From Saprospiraceae bacterium (GTDB taxonomy: Bacteria > Bacteroidota > Bacteroidia > Chitinophagales > Saprospiraceae), in NCBI GenBank assembly GCA_028279185.1, contig JANQSS010000184.1:114118-178117 (forward strand): a DNA stretch of 64,000 nucleotides. The letters run 5' to 3'. Below the pieces are notes generated by a model. The model ran no database searches and was not told the DNA's origin. It worked only from the letters and a program-made list of their open reading frames with translations. Made by a program: the position numbers and the translations under genes. This document shows, one piece after another, positions 27,213 through 36,414 of the stretch (position 1 is the first letter of the stretch; the number at the start of each line of letters is the position of its first letter).

Positions 27213-28439
27213 TTATGCTTCGATTAATTCGTTTTTATTTATTAGACCGGCAAAAAATCCATTTAATTCAGCCGCCTGGTCTTCATAACTCTTTATTTCA
27301 TTTTTGTACGCATTCGTATATGTATTCCAATTCTTCTGCAAACATTGTTCGACTGCCTCCTGCAAATACACTGGATCCGAACTCAGCGGAATAACCATCG
27401 CATTCTCGCCATCGCGCATGTCTTCTATTGTCCCTCCGCTTTTAGTTGAAATAACAAATACATCACGCACCATTGCTTCACGTACCGTTAATCCAAAGCT
27501 CTCCTTCCACTGTGATGGGAATAATAATATATCGATGTTCGCAAAAAAGTCGTCCATCGTGTCTTGGTCATAGGCATCGATAAGTTTGACTTTTTTATTT
27601 TTCAATAGTTTCTTAAAATCATTTTCCCATGACGCACCAACGTTTTGAGCCGCATTAACGAGTTTTAATTCATAGTCTCCTTCAAGATTCTCAAACACTT
27701 CCTGAATTAACTCTCCTCCCTTTATATAGCCTGGGCCTCCTATAAAACCAAAGCGCACCTTCGGAGATTTGACGCGTTCTATATCCCCTTCCGGAAATCT
27801 TACGCCATTTTTATTAACATGACATTTACTCGTATCGAATCCATTTATAAGGTGAACTCCCTTGTGAAACTCACTTGGGAACAACAAAATATCCAGGTTT
27901 TCTGCCATACTTCGTAATGTATCCCATCGCACATCTAAAAATGAACTATCATCGACGCAGTGCATACAAACATTCTTTTCCAATATTTCCTGGAAACAAT
28001 ATTTTCCATGTCGATTGATCATAAATTGTCGTTCACAAATCCACCAGCAATCATGAAGTGTTGCTACGCATGGAATTCCCTTAGACTTCAACCTATGGAT
28101 AAATTCGACACCCATCGTTTGAATTGCATGCATATGCACAACGTCCGGCATGAATATATCGGCAACCTGCTCAATTATATTTGCAAGTTTAATGTGTTGT
28201 AAAGCCTCGTCTGGATACAAACTATTTGGTAGATTTATCGAAACTACTGATATTCCTTTCGTTCTATAACGAGATACTTGATATGGTAACAAGGCTTTGT
28301 TTTGGTCTGTAGTAATGACACACACATCCCAATCATGTTTTGTCTTCAACAATTTATTGACCTCTTCCGCAACAATTGTAGCCCCACCGAAACTTCTAGG
28401 TGAATAGTGTACATTTATAGAGAGCAGCCTATTTTTCAT
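27213..28439 (-). CDS. Glycosyltransferase family 4
   Basis: This 408-residue GT-B enzyme has an N-terminal SINVHYSPRSFGGATIVAEE and an acceptor-side Cys cluster (CWWICERQF ... CFQEILEKNVCMHCVDD) found in many GT4 enzymes. The donor-site EX7E stretch is ESFGLTVREAM at about 318. The ATG overlaps the TGA of the upstream gene by 4 bp. It belongs to the minus-strand glycan operon. The donor is unknown. Confidence 0.88.
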   Translation of the reverse strand: MKNRLLSINVHYSPRSFGGATIVAEEVNKLLKTKHDWDVCVITTDQNKALLPYQVSRYRTKGISVVSINLPNSLYPDEALQHIKLANIIEQVADIFMPDVVHMHAIQTMGVEFIHRLKSKGIPCVATLHDCWWICERQFMINRHGKYCFQEILEKNVCMHCVDDSSFLDVRWDTLRSMAENLDILLFPSEFHKGVHLINGFDTSKCHVNKNGVRFPEGDIERVKSPKVRFGFIGGPGYIKGGELIQEVFENLEGDYELKLVNAAQNVGASWENDFKKLLKNKKVKLIDAYDQDTMDDFFANIDILLFPSQWKESFGLTVREAMVRDVFVISTKSGGTIEDMRDGENAMVIPLSSDPVYLQEAVEQCLQKNWNTYTNAYKNEIKSYEDQAAELNGFFAGLINKNELIEA

Positions 28440-30109
28440 ATCATTTCTTTCAATTGAGGGTCGAGCTTTTGTTCCAATGTTCCAATAGTTTGATTTTCTA
28501 ATACATAATCATTTGCTCTTTTGGCTAGAATTTCTAAATCTGTTGATCCATCAACACAGGCTTTTAGTTGTGGATACCAATCCTTCGGTTCATTTATCAA
28601 AATACCATTAACCTGATTATCGATAAGATTCACAAAATCTCCTATGGCTGTCACCATAGTCGGTACATGTACCATTGAAGCTTCCAAATACCGTATTGCA
28701 CTTTTACAATCATTGAAATCATCTTGCACTAGTGGAATAATATTCAAGTCGCCTTTTGCCATCTCCGTAATATAGCTCACGTAATCCTTAAACTCTGTAT
28801 GCGACACGCGATTTGGAAAACGCATTTTTAATTTTGCACTCATGGCACAATACCCTATTACATTCAACTTTACATGATTGTATTCATTGAGGATGCGGTG
28901 CAGCGCTTCGATGGCCATGGAAAAGTCGGCTTCGTGCGCCCGCGATCCCGAAGCATACACGATGATAAAATCGTTCTTATCCGCTTTTTGCTTTTGATCA
29001 TAAGATTTTCCATAAATATATTGAGCATTGAGTGTCTCACTATCAATTACGTTTCTCCAAATATAAATATCCTTCGAGGTAAGGTCGCTTAAATGGGATC
29101 GCATGGCCGGCGTACTTGTAATTACAAAGTCCATTTGACGAATAATAGAGGCGTAAGAATCAACTCCCGATAATATCGACTGCTTTTCCTTGGCCGTAAT
29201 AAAATTTAAATTGACATTGCTTGAATAGATACGTAGATCGAAAACAGGATCATCGATATCATAGCCAAATTTAATTCCAAGGCGAGTACATTCATCTATA
29301 TACGATGATACAAGTTTGGCGTGTGGAATACGATAAAATATTACGAGTGATGCAGTTTGAATCAAATTAATTGACCTAGGAACATCGAGCCAGTGACTGA
29401 ACGAACATTTAACATCACGGCTTTGAAAAAATTCCATTTTTTGCATGATGCGATATTTCTTGCATTGTGGTATGCTCAAATCGCCAACTATAACAACATT
29501 TTTCCTTCCGAAGAAGGCGTCATCTCGAGCTCTTTTTTCAATTTTTTTATTTGATCGAATTGCAAACTTATGCTTCAATGCATAGGAGTTGTCCCAATGG
29601 TCTTCAAATGGTAGTAATTCAACGTCATTTTCTTTTTCAGCAAGCTCTTTCAATTCTTTTAAGTAGACTTCCCCACTCTGTTCTTTTCCAACCGCTTCTA
29701 TTTCGATCAGCTCGTTGTAAGTATAATTATGCATAGAACTATACCTCCGTCCTTCACGTCGACCATTTCGTAAAAAATGCTTAACGGCTGGCACACCAGC
29801 TGCTTTGACATCCGAATGGGTTTCATAGTAAAATTCTACATCGAAATATTGCGATGGATTTCCGACCGAATTTTCAATAAAACTGACTAAGTCCATGAAC
29901 GATTCAACATCGTAGTTTTCTTTTACAAATCGAATGTTGATAATGGGATTCGGGTTTAAGTCATTTTTAAAACCAGTCTTGACAAAATGATTGAATGCGT
30001 CGACATCTTTATCTAGCCCGTACTTTCTTCGATAAAAATCTTCATCCAGCAAATACCTGCTTCGCGCCGGTATGCCCTTCGTCATAATACTGGAAATAAA
30101 TTTTTTCAT
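28436..30109 (-). CDS. Two-part glycosyltransferase with N-terminal repeat domain
   Basis: This protein has 557 residues. The first about 125 contain two copies of a short helical unit (YLLDEDFYRRKYGLDKDVDAF and YFDVEFYYETHSDVKAAGVP, each followed by HF). This unit occurs at the N-terminus of several polysaccharide-locus transferases. From about 205 a GT-B-type domain follows, with VVIVGDLSIPQCKKYRI, FIIVYASGSRAHEADF and VPTMVTAIGDFVNLI. The classical EX7E is not obvious, so the mechanism is uncertain. Its end overlaps the GT4 at 27213, and a sulfotransferase gene lies upstream. Confidence 0.75.
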   Translation of the reverse strand: MKKFISSIMTKGIPARSRYLLDEDFYRRKYGLDKDVDAFNHFVKTGFKNDLNPNPIINIRFVKENYDVESFMDLVSFIENSVGNPSQYFDVEFYYETHSDVKAAGVPAVKHFLRNGRREGRRYSSMHNYTYNELIEIEAVGKEQSGEVYLKELKELAEKENDVELLPFEDHWDNSYALKHKFAIRSNKKIEKRARDDAFFGRKNVVIVGDLSIPQCKKYRIMQKMEFFQSRDVKCSFSHWLDVPRSINLIQTASLVIFYRIPHAKLVSSYIDECTRLGIKFGYDIDDPVFDLRIYSSNVNLNFITAKEKQSILSGVDSYASIIRQMDFVITSTPAMRSHLSDLTSKDIYIWRNVIDSETLNAQYIYGKSYDQKQKADKNDFIIVYASGSRAHEADFSMAIEALHRILNEYNHVKLNVIGYCAMSAKLKMRFPNRVSHTEFKDYVSYITEMAKGDLNIIPLVQDDFNDCKSAIRYLEASMVHVPTMVTAIGDFVNLIDNQVNGILINEPKDWYPQLKACVDGSTDLEILAKRANDYVLENQTIGTLEQKLDPQLKEMI

Positions 30110-30113
30110 CTAT

Positions 30114-30965
30114 TTAGTTTTTCGACCAATTTAAATGGGATTGAATACCCAGGTTATGTAATTTTTCGATTTCAGGTTGCAAGAGTCGCGTTGCTGCCAC
30201 CTTATATGCGTCTGGCATAGGAATTTTTTTGCTGACATTGATCGGTTTATCGAGTTCCATTGAACCATAGTCCATATTCCCAATGTCCAGAAAGTCCTCC
30301 AACTTTCTCAAATAGACTACAGGGTTTGAAACCAAATCTTCAAAATAAAACAACTTAAACGAGTCTGCCGGTAAACACTTTCGCATCATTGCAATTTTAT
30401 CGGCATACTGGCAGTTTTCCCAGATAAACGGTTTTTGTATAAATTCTGAAAAACGCTCCTCGGACCAACTCGCAAATTCAATTTCTTTTCCAATAAACTG
30501 ATGATGAAATTTAACATGCGACCACAATCGAGCCAGCGGATCACGAATGATATAAATCACTTTGACAGTCTTGGCAACATGCCGCACCAAGTCCCATCCT
30601 TTTTCATTCATGTGACAGGTGAGATTGCTAAAATCACAGTTATACTTTCCGCCACGATTGTTCTTAAATAAATCCGTATACCATTTCAGGGATAAATCCT
30701 TTTCTAAATAGGTGCCATACCAATCAACGACTCGTTTAAAGCCTCTAATATTTTCCCCAACATTTAGCGATGAAATTACTTGTTTGGCCTTATTCATTCT
30801 ATTTTGATAGGATAGCGCATTTGAACCAAGTGTATAATCCGACCAAAAGTGAATTTCCTTCTCGAATGTAAAATAGAGTTCAGGGTGATTCTTAAGAATG
30901 CTGTACAACCATGTTGTACCTGCCTTCATAGCACCAGCATTCAAAAATAATTTCTTGACAATCAA
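30114..30965 (-). CDS. Sulfotransferase domain protein
   Basis: This 283-residue protein starts at TTG 30965; an in-frame TAA lies just upstream and no ATG precedes the motif. The PAPS loop is at about 10-19 (NAGAMKAGTTW), KEIHFWSDY follows at about 36, and the 3'-phosphate motif is YIIRDPLARLWSH at about 143. These three elements match the heparan/GAG-type sulfotransferases, as in the 14166 gene. A -7 box at 31004-31011 could start transcription here inside the block. Confidence 0.87.
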   Translation of the reverse strand: MIVKKLFLNAGAMKAGTTWLYSILKNHPELYFTFEKEIHFWSDYTLGSNALSYQNRMNKAKQVISSLNVGENIRGFKRVVDWYGTYLEKDLSLKWYTDLFKNNRGGKYNCDFSNLTCHMNEKGWDLVRHVAKTVKVIYIIRDPLARLWSHVKFHHQFIGKEIEFASWSEERFSEFIQKPFIWENCQYADKIAMMRKCLPADSFKLFYFEDLVSNPVVYLRKLEDFLDIGNMDYGSMELDKPINVSKKIPMPDAYKVAATRLLQPEIEKLHNLGIQSHLNWSKN

Positions 30966-31003
30966 GACTTTATATTTTTATGTTATTCGTAATATTAAAG
31001 AGC

Positions 31004-31011
31004 CAAATATA
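31004..31011 (-). promoter_or_regulatory. Candidate -7 box TATATTTG
   Basis: On the minus strand TATATTTG matches the Bacteroidota TAnnTTTG consensus. It lies about 38 nt before the TTG start at 30965, in the 57-bp gap after the 31023 gene. A -33 TTG was not identified. It may be an internal promoter of the glycan block. Confidence 0.4.
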
Positions 31012-31022
31012 GCTAATTTTTC

Positions 31023-33077
31023 TCATACGTTCGTCTGAAAACGCCGAAGTAAAGGCCTTTCACTGGTGCACGACAGATTTGCATTGAACCACAAATCCGA
31101 GCGATTTAACGTTTCGCCCCATTGAGACCGAACGGATTGATCTCGCATATCCGAATCATCAAGATTGTCTGTGTCCTCACGTCGAACACGTACGGAGCAA
31201 TGTGGATTGAAGAGCACGGATCGTCCAAGCTTGCGCGCACCCAGGCACAGGTCCACATGAGCTACAGTTGGCCTCTCTGGTATTTTCATGTCGTCTAGTT
31301 CGGAAAGTAGGTTTGATCGGATAAACATGCCATTGATAGAGGCCAGAGTAACTTGCCTGACGGCATCTTTTCTGAAATAACCCGGGTGGTCCATCGACAT
31401 ACCTTTCATAAAAGCCAACCCCAATGGTTTTTGCATACTTGGTATCAATCCAGCATGTAGAAGATTTCCAGATGGATCGACTCCCATGGATGATACTATG
31501 TCGACATTTGAATCATTAAAATACCCTATTGCTTTTTCTAAAAAGTCCGATTCAACAAATTCTGAATTCTTCAGTAGAACGCCATAGACGGGCGATTTGT
31601 ATTTTTTGCTTAATCGAAATAATTGATTTGTGGAAAAAGTTGTCTCGGCCGAAACAGGTTCAATAAAAAAATTGTCGAAATTTGACTCTAATTTCCTAAA
31701 TGCCGAAACTTTACTTTCATCCACTACTAAAACGACTTTAATTTGTCCTGGATAGCCACCCTTCATTAACTCCTTTGAGCGCATCCTATCAAATTTCGCA
31801 TCGTCAGAGTCAAAACAAAAAATAACGACATCCGGATATATTTCTACATTAGGATAATAATTTAGCATGCCCGGAAACTTCCCTTCTTCTAGGCGAACAT
31901 CTTTTTCTATTCGATTAAAGTGCTCCATGAGTGCTTGTTTCATGGCTTTACCTGCATAGCTTTTATTGCTAAATGCCGTAGCCGTACTTTTCGGAGTCAT
32001 TCTCCAATGGTACAATATTTTGGAAACATGGACCACTGTGGGTTCATACGCTAAAGCCCGAATTAAGAAGTCATAGTCCTGCGCCCCTTCAAATCCTTTT
32101 CGAAACCACCCGAGTTGATTACCGAATGCGCGTTTTACGATTAAAAAGTGATTAACATAATTTACGGACTTTAATAAATAAGGGTCGAAATCGGGTTTAT
32201 AAATAGGCCTGTGGGGCTTACCATTTGACAATGTTTTATCCTCATCCGAGTAAATAATATCTGGTAGCGCATCCTCATTTATCCAATGCTGAATTGTGTG
32301 AAGTGCGTTACGTTCTATAAAATCATCTTGATCCAAAAAACAACAATAGTCTCCGGATGCCAATTTTAGTCCTTGATTTAGATTCTCGCTTATATGGCGT
32401 ACCTCAGCGTTAAAATGAACATGTATGAATGCATGTACTTTCGCAATATTGCTCAAATAATTCTTTCCTTCCGAATCAATTTCATCAACAGTCAAAATAA
32501 TTTCAAAATCGACAGGTCCCTTTTGATTTATGGCGCTCTCTATACAATCCCTCAAATAGAGCAAGTTTGGATTGTAAACTGGTATAATTATAGAAAACAA
32601 CAATTTTCTTAGCCATGGAGTACTGTCAGGGCTTTCTGCTAATTCAGGTAAGTGACGAGTAATCGCATACTGGTTCTCTATCGACAGACGACTAGCAGAT
32701 ACATACTGCCATTTAACCAGAGTACTCGCGGCCTTACTGGATTCAAAATGTGCAAATACACTTATTTCCTCTTGAAAATCAGTCGGCCATTCAAAAGACG
32801 ATTCCAAAACCACCCAGTCGTTATCTTCCGTCTCATGCACAGAAAAATTGCAGTCCTTGGTTAGTTCACCTGACTGACTGACAACTGAAATGTGCGTTGG
32901 CACATTCGTTGGTTTATATTTTATAGCCATGTACCGAATATCTCCCATTATCCAAAGGCGCTGCGCAAATGCCTGAATGTGCGCAATTGGCTTCCTGCTT
33001 GCAGGGTCTACGAATAATAATTTCTGTTCCCTATGAAAACTTAGAAGACGATTAACTATTGACTGGATTAGGCGCAT
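31023..33077 (-). CDS. Large two-domain glycosyltransferase (GT2 plus degenerate GT-A)
   Basis: This 684-residue protein begins with a beta-rich domain (about 1-150) of the type often ahead of polysaccharide-building GT2 enzymes. A complete GT-A domain follows: SIIIPVYNPNLLYLRDCIES, CCFLDQDDF (about 255), YSDEDKT and GAQDYDFLIR. A second GT-A-like domain (about 410-650) keeps the outline but lacks a DXD motif where expected. In the known family such tandem enzymes extend O-antigen chains. It lies directly downstream of the ABC exporter genes (6-bp gap). Confidence 0.83.
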   Translation of the reverse strand: MRLIQSIVNRLLSFHREQKLLFVDPASRKPIAHIQAFAQRLWIMGDIRYMAIKYKPTNVPTHISVVSQSGELTKDCNFSVHETEDNDWVVLESSFEWPTDFQEEISVFAHFESSKAASTLVKWQYVSASRLSIENQYAITRHLPELAESPDSTPWLRKLLFSIIIPVYNPNLLYLRDCIESAINQKGPVDFEIILTVDEIDSEGKNYLSNIAKVHAFIHVHFNAEVRHISENLNQGLKLASGDYCCFLDQDDFIERNALHTIQHWINEDALPDIIYSDEDKTLSNGKPHRPIYKPDFDPYLLKSVNYVNHFLIVKRAFGNQLGWFRKGFEGAQDYDFLIRALAYEPTVVHVSKILYHWRMTPKSTATAFSNKSYAGKAMKQALMEHFNRIEKDVRLEEGKFPGMLNYYPNVEIYPDVVIFCFDSDDAKFDRMRSKELMKGGYPGQIKVVLVVDESKVSAFRKLESNFDNFFIEPVSAETTFSTNQLFRLSKKYKSPVYGVLLKNSEFVESDFLEKAIGYFNDSNVDIVSSMGVDPSGNLLHAGLIPSMQKPLGLAFMKGMSMDHPGYFRKDAVRQVTLASINGMFIRSNLLSELDDMKIPERPTVAHVDLCLGARKLGRSVLFNPHCSVRVRREDTDNLDDSDMRDQSVRSQWGETLNRSDLWFNANLSCTSERPLLRRFQTNV

Positions 33078-33083
33078 AGTGTA

Positions 33084-33896
33084 CTAAACATCTTCAAGAT
33101 CGAGTAATTGCTCTCCAACCTTTTTTCTGCGCTTCCGTTTTTCTTTCAAGTATTCTTGCTTATATCTCGGCAGTATGTCATCGGGTGATCCGATCTCCTT
33201 TATCATCCCTTTGTCCAACCAAATTATCCGGTCTGCATGCTTTTTTAATATTCGTAGTTGATGGCTGACATGAACAATGGTACGCCCTTGTAAAATCCGA
33301 TCTTGAAAAATGTGGTCGGACTTTTGCATAAAGCCAACATCCCCAACTCCACCAAAAAACTCGTCCATTAGATAGATATCCGCTTCGGTTTGCATAGCAA
33401 TTGCAAAAGCCAATCGACTCCTCATACCACTTGAGAAATATTTTAGAGGTGTGTCAACGAAGTCTTCTAACTCTGCAAATTCAAGTATGCTGCTAAATTT
33501 CTGTCCTAATTGTTTAAATGTTAGTCCTAACACTGTTCCGTTAACATAAATATTATCGCGAGCTGTGAGTGTATTATCAAAGCCCATTCCCAATGCCAGT
33601 CGTATTATTTTACCGTCTACAGTAATGTTACCACCTTTATCCGCAGGGAAAGCGCCCATGATAATTTTAAGCAAGGTTGACTTTCCACTGCCATTGTGCC
33701 CAACAATACCCAAGAATTCGCCCTTATACACACTAAAATTTATGTTCGTCAGAGCCTTAATAGCGATTTGCTTATTTTTTCTGGCGCGCAGTAAGTTATA
33801 TGCCCGCTGGCGAATCGTCTCAACCTTCCTAGAACGCACAAAAAAGGTTTTTGAGACATTTTCTACATCTATAACAATCTTACGGTCATCAGCCAT
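33084..33896 (-). CDS. ABC transporter ATP-binding protein for polysaccharide export (Wzt/TagH/KpsT type)
   Basis: This 270-residue ATPase has Walker A at 66-74 (GHNGSGKST), the signature SSGMRSR at 155-161 and Walker B IYLMDE at 174-179. FVRSRKVETIRQRAY near the N-terminus and LDKGMIKEIG near the C-terminus are typical of polysaccharide/teichoic exporters. It lacks the long C-terminal carbohydrate-binding domain of some Wzt proteins, so substrate choice may not depend on a capped end. It pairs with the permease gene 3 bp upstream. Confidence 0.93.
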   Translation of the reverse strand: MADDRKIVIDVENVSKTFFVRSRKVETIRQRAYNLLRARKNKQIAIKALTNINFSVYKGEFLGIVGHNGSGKSTLLKIIMGAFPADKGGNITVDGKIIRLALGMGFDNTLTARDNIYVNGTVLGLTFKQLGQKFSSILEFAELEDFVDTPLKYFSSGMRSRLAFAIAMQTEADIYLMDEFFGGVGDVGFMQKSDHIFQDRILQGRTIVHVSHQLRILKKHADRIIWLDKGMIKEIGSPDDILPRYKQEYLKEKRKRRKKVGEQLLDLEDV

Positions 33897-33899
33897 GCC

Positions 33900-34697
33900 T
33901 TATAGTTTTTCTACCGCCTTATGCGAGTATTTCAAAAAGAAAAATCGTCCTACAAGAAAAAGTACCAGGGCATATACCGAACTAAAAAGCAATAAATTCC
34001 AATCAGGCAATTCACCAAATAGTAAAACTTTCCGTGCATTTATGATAATACCGGACATTGGATTTGCGTACAACAATATCGGGGCGCGACTTAATATTTC
34101 CTCGCCTCTAAAGAAGATAGGTGTTATCCAGAATCCAGCCAACAAGACCATGTCCCACAAATGCATAATATCTTTAAAGTAGATATTCAATGTGGATAAA
34201 ATTAATCCGAAAGACACAGACACAATATAAGCTAGAAATAACATAATTGGTAACAGCAATACACTCCATGTGAAATAGATGCCTGTGATCAAACTCATTC
34301 CAACATACGCGACCAAGTTGAACAGGAGACCAAAAATCACACTCAAAGACAACGAATAAAAGAGATCGAGTCGATTGAATACAATATTTTCTATTAAATA
34401 GCGCTTGGTCAATAGCGTCGAAAGTCCTCGTTTAGTGCTTTCGGCAAAGTACATCCAGAATATCAGCGCACTGAATAAATAAAGATGGTAGTTTTCAATT
34501 TTTTGAGAAAAAATAAATGAAAACACGAAATAATATATAGCCATTCGAAAGAGTGGATTAATCAATGCCCAGACTAATCCGAAGTAGTCGTTGTAGTACC
34601 GTTTTTTAAAATCGACCTGCGCCAACTTCCATATCCTTTCCAGCCGATTATTTTCGGGAAGGTGTTTTTCGAATGGTTTGAGTATCGTATTGATCAT
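33900..34697 (-). CDS. ABC-2 type polysaccharide export permease (Wzm/TagG type)
   Basis: This 265-residue inner-membrane protein has about six membrane segments. KKRYYNDYFGLVWALINPLF near the N-terminus is the hallmark of the TagG/KpsM/Wzm permeases. PILLYANPMSGIIINARKVLL at about 210 is also conserved. It forms the exporter with the adjacent ATPase and heads the minus-strand glycan block, behind a -7 box at 34722. Confidence 0.93.
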   Translation of the reverse strand: MINTILKPFEKHLPENNRLERIWKLAQVDFKKRYYNDYFGLVWALINPLFRMAIYYFVFSFIFSQKIENYHLYLFSALIFWMYFAESTKRGLSTLLTKRYLIENIVFNRLDLFYSLSLSVIFGLLFNLVAYVGMSLITGIYFTWSVLLLPIMLFLAYIVSVSFGLILSTLNIYFKDIMHLWDMVLLAGFWITPIFFRGEEILSRAPILLYANPMSGIIINARKVLLFGELPDWNLLLFSSVYALVLFLVGRFFFLKYSHKAVEKL

Positions 34698-34721
34698 CGT
34701 GGCAACAAATCACTTACGGAA

Positions 34722-34729
34722 CAAAGGTA
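34722..34729 (-). promoter_or_regulatory. Candidate -7 box TACCTTTG for the export operon
   Basis: A perfect TAnnTTTG match on the minus strand lies 24 nt before the permease ATG, in the 82-bp gap behind the mazG-like gene. It is the likely start of the minus-strand glycan operon. No convincing -33 TTG is visible. Confidence 0.5.
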
Positions 34730-34779
34730 TTAATAAAGTGTATAAAGATTAAAGTACTGGTTATCCAATACTTATGCCA

Positions 34780-35295
34780 CTAATGACCTTCCTCAGTGGA
34801 CACAGAATCGCGCTGATCTTGAAGAAGTGGTGCCAGATCGACCGGATTGTAATCAACGCTCTTTAACACTTTTCCATCACGTGTTCGATAAACCAGGAAG
34901 CCCTGCTCGCACGGAACAATATGCCCTATTTCACCTTTTTCCCCGTATGCGGCCACAGTACGCTCAGCAACTTCGCGTGTGAGACAAACCTTACTCATAT
35001 TTGAAGCTTGTACCGCATCAAATAACTTGGCGAAGCGATCTGTCAACCCAAATTCATGCAATGCACCGGATAGAACGTATTGAATATCGCAGAATGCGTC
35101 TGCAACTTCTACTAGGTCATCATTTTCTATAGCCTCTTTAAGTTCATCTAATTCCTCTTGTAATAAATTAATCCGTAGCTGACATCTTTCCTTTGACGGA
35201 ATTATTGGGCCTGTCAAGATTGGGAGTCCAAATGTTCTGTGAAATTCTGCAGTATGATTTAAGGCTTCAGCTTCGTTATACTTTTTATGTTCCAT
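34780..35295 (-). CDS. MazG-like NTP pyrophosphohydrolase family protein
   Basis: This 171-residue all-alpha NTP-PPase has EELDELKEAI (about 46) and EVADAFCDIQY (about 63), which supply the EExxE and ExxD metal ligands. The fold hydrolyses NTPs, dCTP-like or phosphoribosyl-ATP substrates to monophosphates plus pyrophosphate. It starts 1 bp after the prfB stop, so it is co-transcribed with prfB. The C-terminal tail (about 110-171) is extra. Its physiological substrate is unknown. Confidence 0.8.
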   Translation of the reverse strand: MEHKKYNEAEALNHTAEFHRTFGLPILTGPIIPSKERCQLRINLLQEELDELKEAIENDDLVEVADAFCDIQYVLSGALHEFGLTDRFAKLFDAVQASNMSKVCLTREVAERTVAAYGEKGEIGHIVPCEQGFLVYRTRDGKVLKSVDYNPVDLAPLLQDQRDSVSTEEGH

Positions 35296-35296
35296 A

Positions 35297-36380
35297 TTAA
35301 TTATTATGACTACTCATTAAAAATGCTTTCAGAAATGCGTCTAAATCACCATCCAATACCGCATCTGTTTGTGAAGTCTGATAATTTGTTCGGTGATCTT
35401 TGACGCGTCGATCATCTAATACATAACTGCGAATTTGGCTTCCCCATTCATTTTTCATTTTTCCAGATTCGATCGAATTTTTTGCCGCCCTTTGTTTTTC
35501 TAATTCGACTTCATACAGTCGAGATCGTAACATTTGCATCGCCTTATCCCGGTTCATATGTTGCGAGCGCTCTTGTTGACATTCCGCCGTAATACCTGTT
35601 GGAAGATGCCTAACCCGTACAGCGGATTCTGTTTTGTTAACGTGCTGCCCCCCAGCCCCACTTGCGCGAAATGTATCCCACTCCAGCTCCGCAGGATTTA
35701 TGTCAATTTCTATCGATTCGTCAACCATAGGATGTACAAAAACCGAAGCGAAACTTGTCATTCGCTTACCTTGAGAATTAAACGGACTAACCCGGACAAG
35801 GCGATGAACTCCATTTTCTCCTTTTAATAATCCGAATACGTAGTCGCCCTTTATTTCCAGATCTACAGACTTGATGCCGGCAACATCACCATCCTGGCGA
35901 TTCAACTCATTTATTTTGAAACCTTGTTTTTCGGCCCACATGATATACATACGCATAAGCATGGCCGACCAGTCACAACTTTCAGTCCCACCTGCTCCGG
36001 CATTTATGCTCAAAATGCAATCCAGTTCATCCTCTTTTTGGTTAAGTGTGCTGCGAAATTCTACATCTTCAATCGTGGCAACTGCCCGTAGATAAATTTT
36101 ATCGACATCGTCTTCTGAAGCCTCGCCACCAGTTCGAAACTCCTCTGTTATTTCAACTTCATCCACCAATTCACTTATAGCACGGAATTGCTGGACCCAT
36201 TTTTTATTTCGTTTTATTTCTTTGAGAATTCGTTCTGCTCTGCCTGCGTCATTCCAAAATTCCGGGTCACCTGCTAATTCCTCCTTTTCTTGAATCTCGG
36301 CTTCTTTTTTATCGATGTCAAAGATACCTCCTTAACAACAGCAAGCGCTCTTTTAATTGTGATAATTCATCTTTAGTCAT
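35297..36380 (-). CDS. prfB: Peptide chain release factor 2, with programmed +1 frameshift
   Basis: The protein has 360 residues after frameshift. Translation starts at ATG 36380 (MTKDELSQLKERLLLLRRYL), meets an in-frame TGA at 36320-36318, and continues in the +1 frame as DIDKKEAE. The frameshift site has AGGAGG, a 3-nt spacer and CTT-TGA-C, as in other bacterial prfB genes, where low RF2 increases shifting. The peptidyl-tRNA hydrolysis motif GGQ is at 243-245. The protein releases chains at UGA and UAA. It lies downstream of an FKBP gene, with the mazG-like gene following. Confidence 0.95.
36318..36333 (-). promoter_or_regulatory. prfB programmed frameshift site
   Basis: On the minus strand AGGAGG (36332-36327) is followed by TAT and the slippery CTT TGA C (36323-36317). 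Reading the TGA as stop gives a 20-residue peptide; slipping one base gives RF2. The Shine-Dalgarno-like hexamer is notable because start codons in this window lack such sequences. Confidence 0.92.
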
Positions 36381-36414
36381 ACCCGAACCTTATTGCAATT
36401 GATAAAACATTCTT

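Noticed and set aside
33565..34182. 205-codon plus-strand frame across the ABC transporter genes
   Set aside because: It is antisense to two genes with clear catalytic and membrane motifs; a shadow of their codon use.
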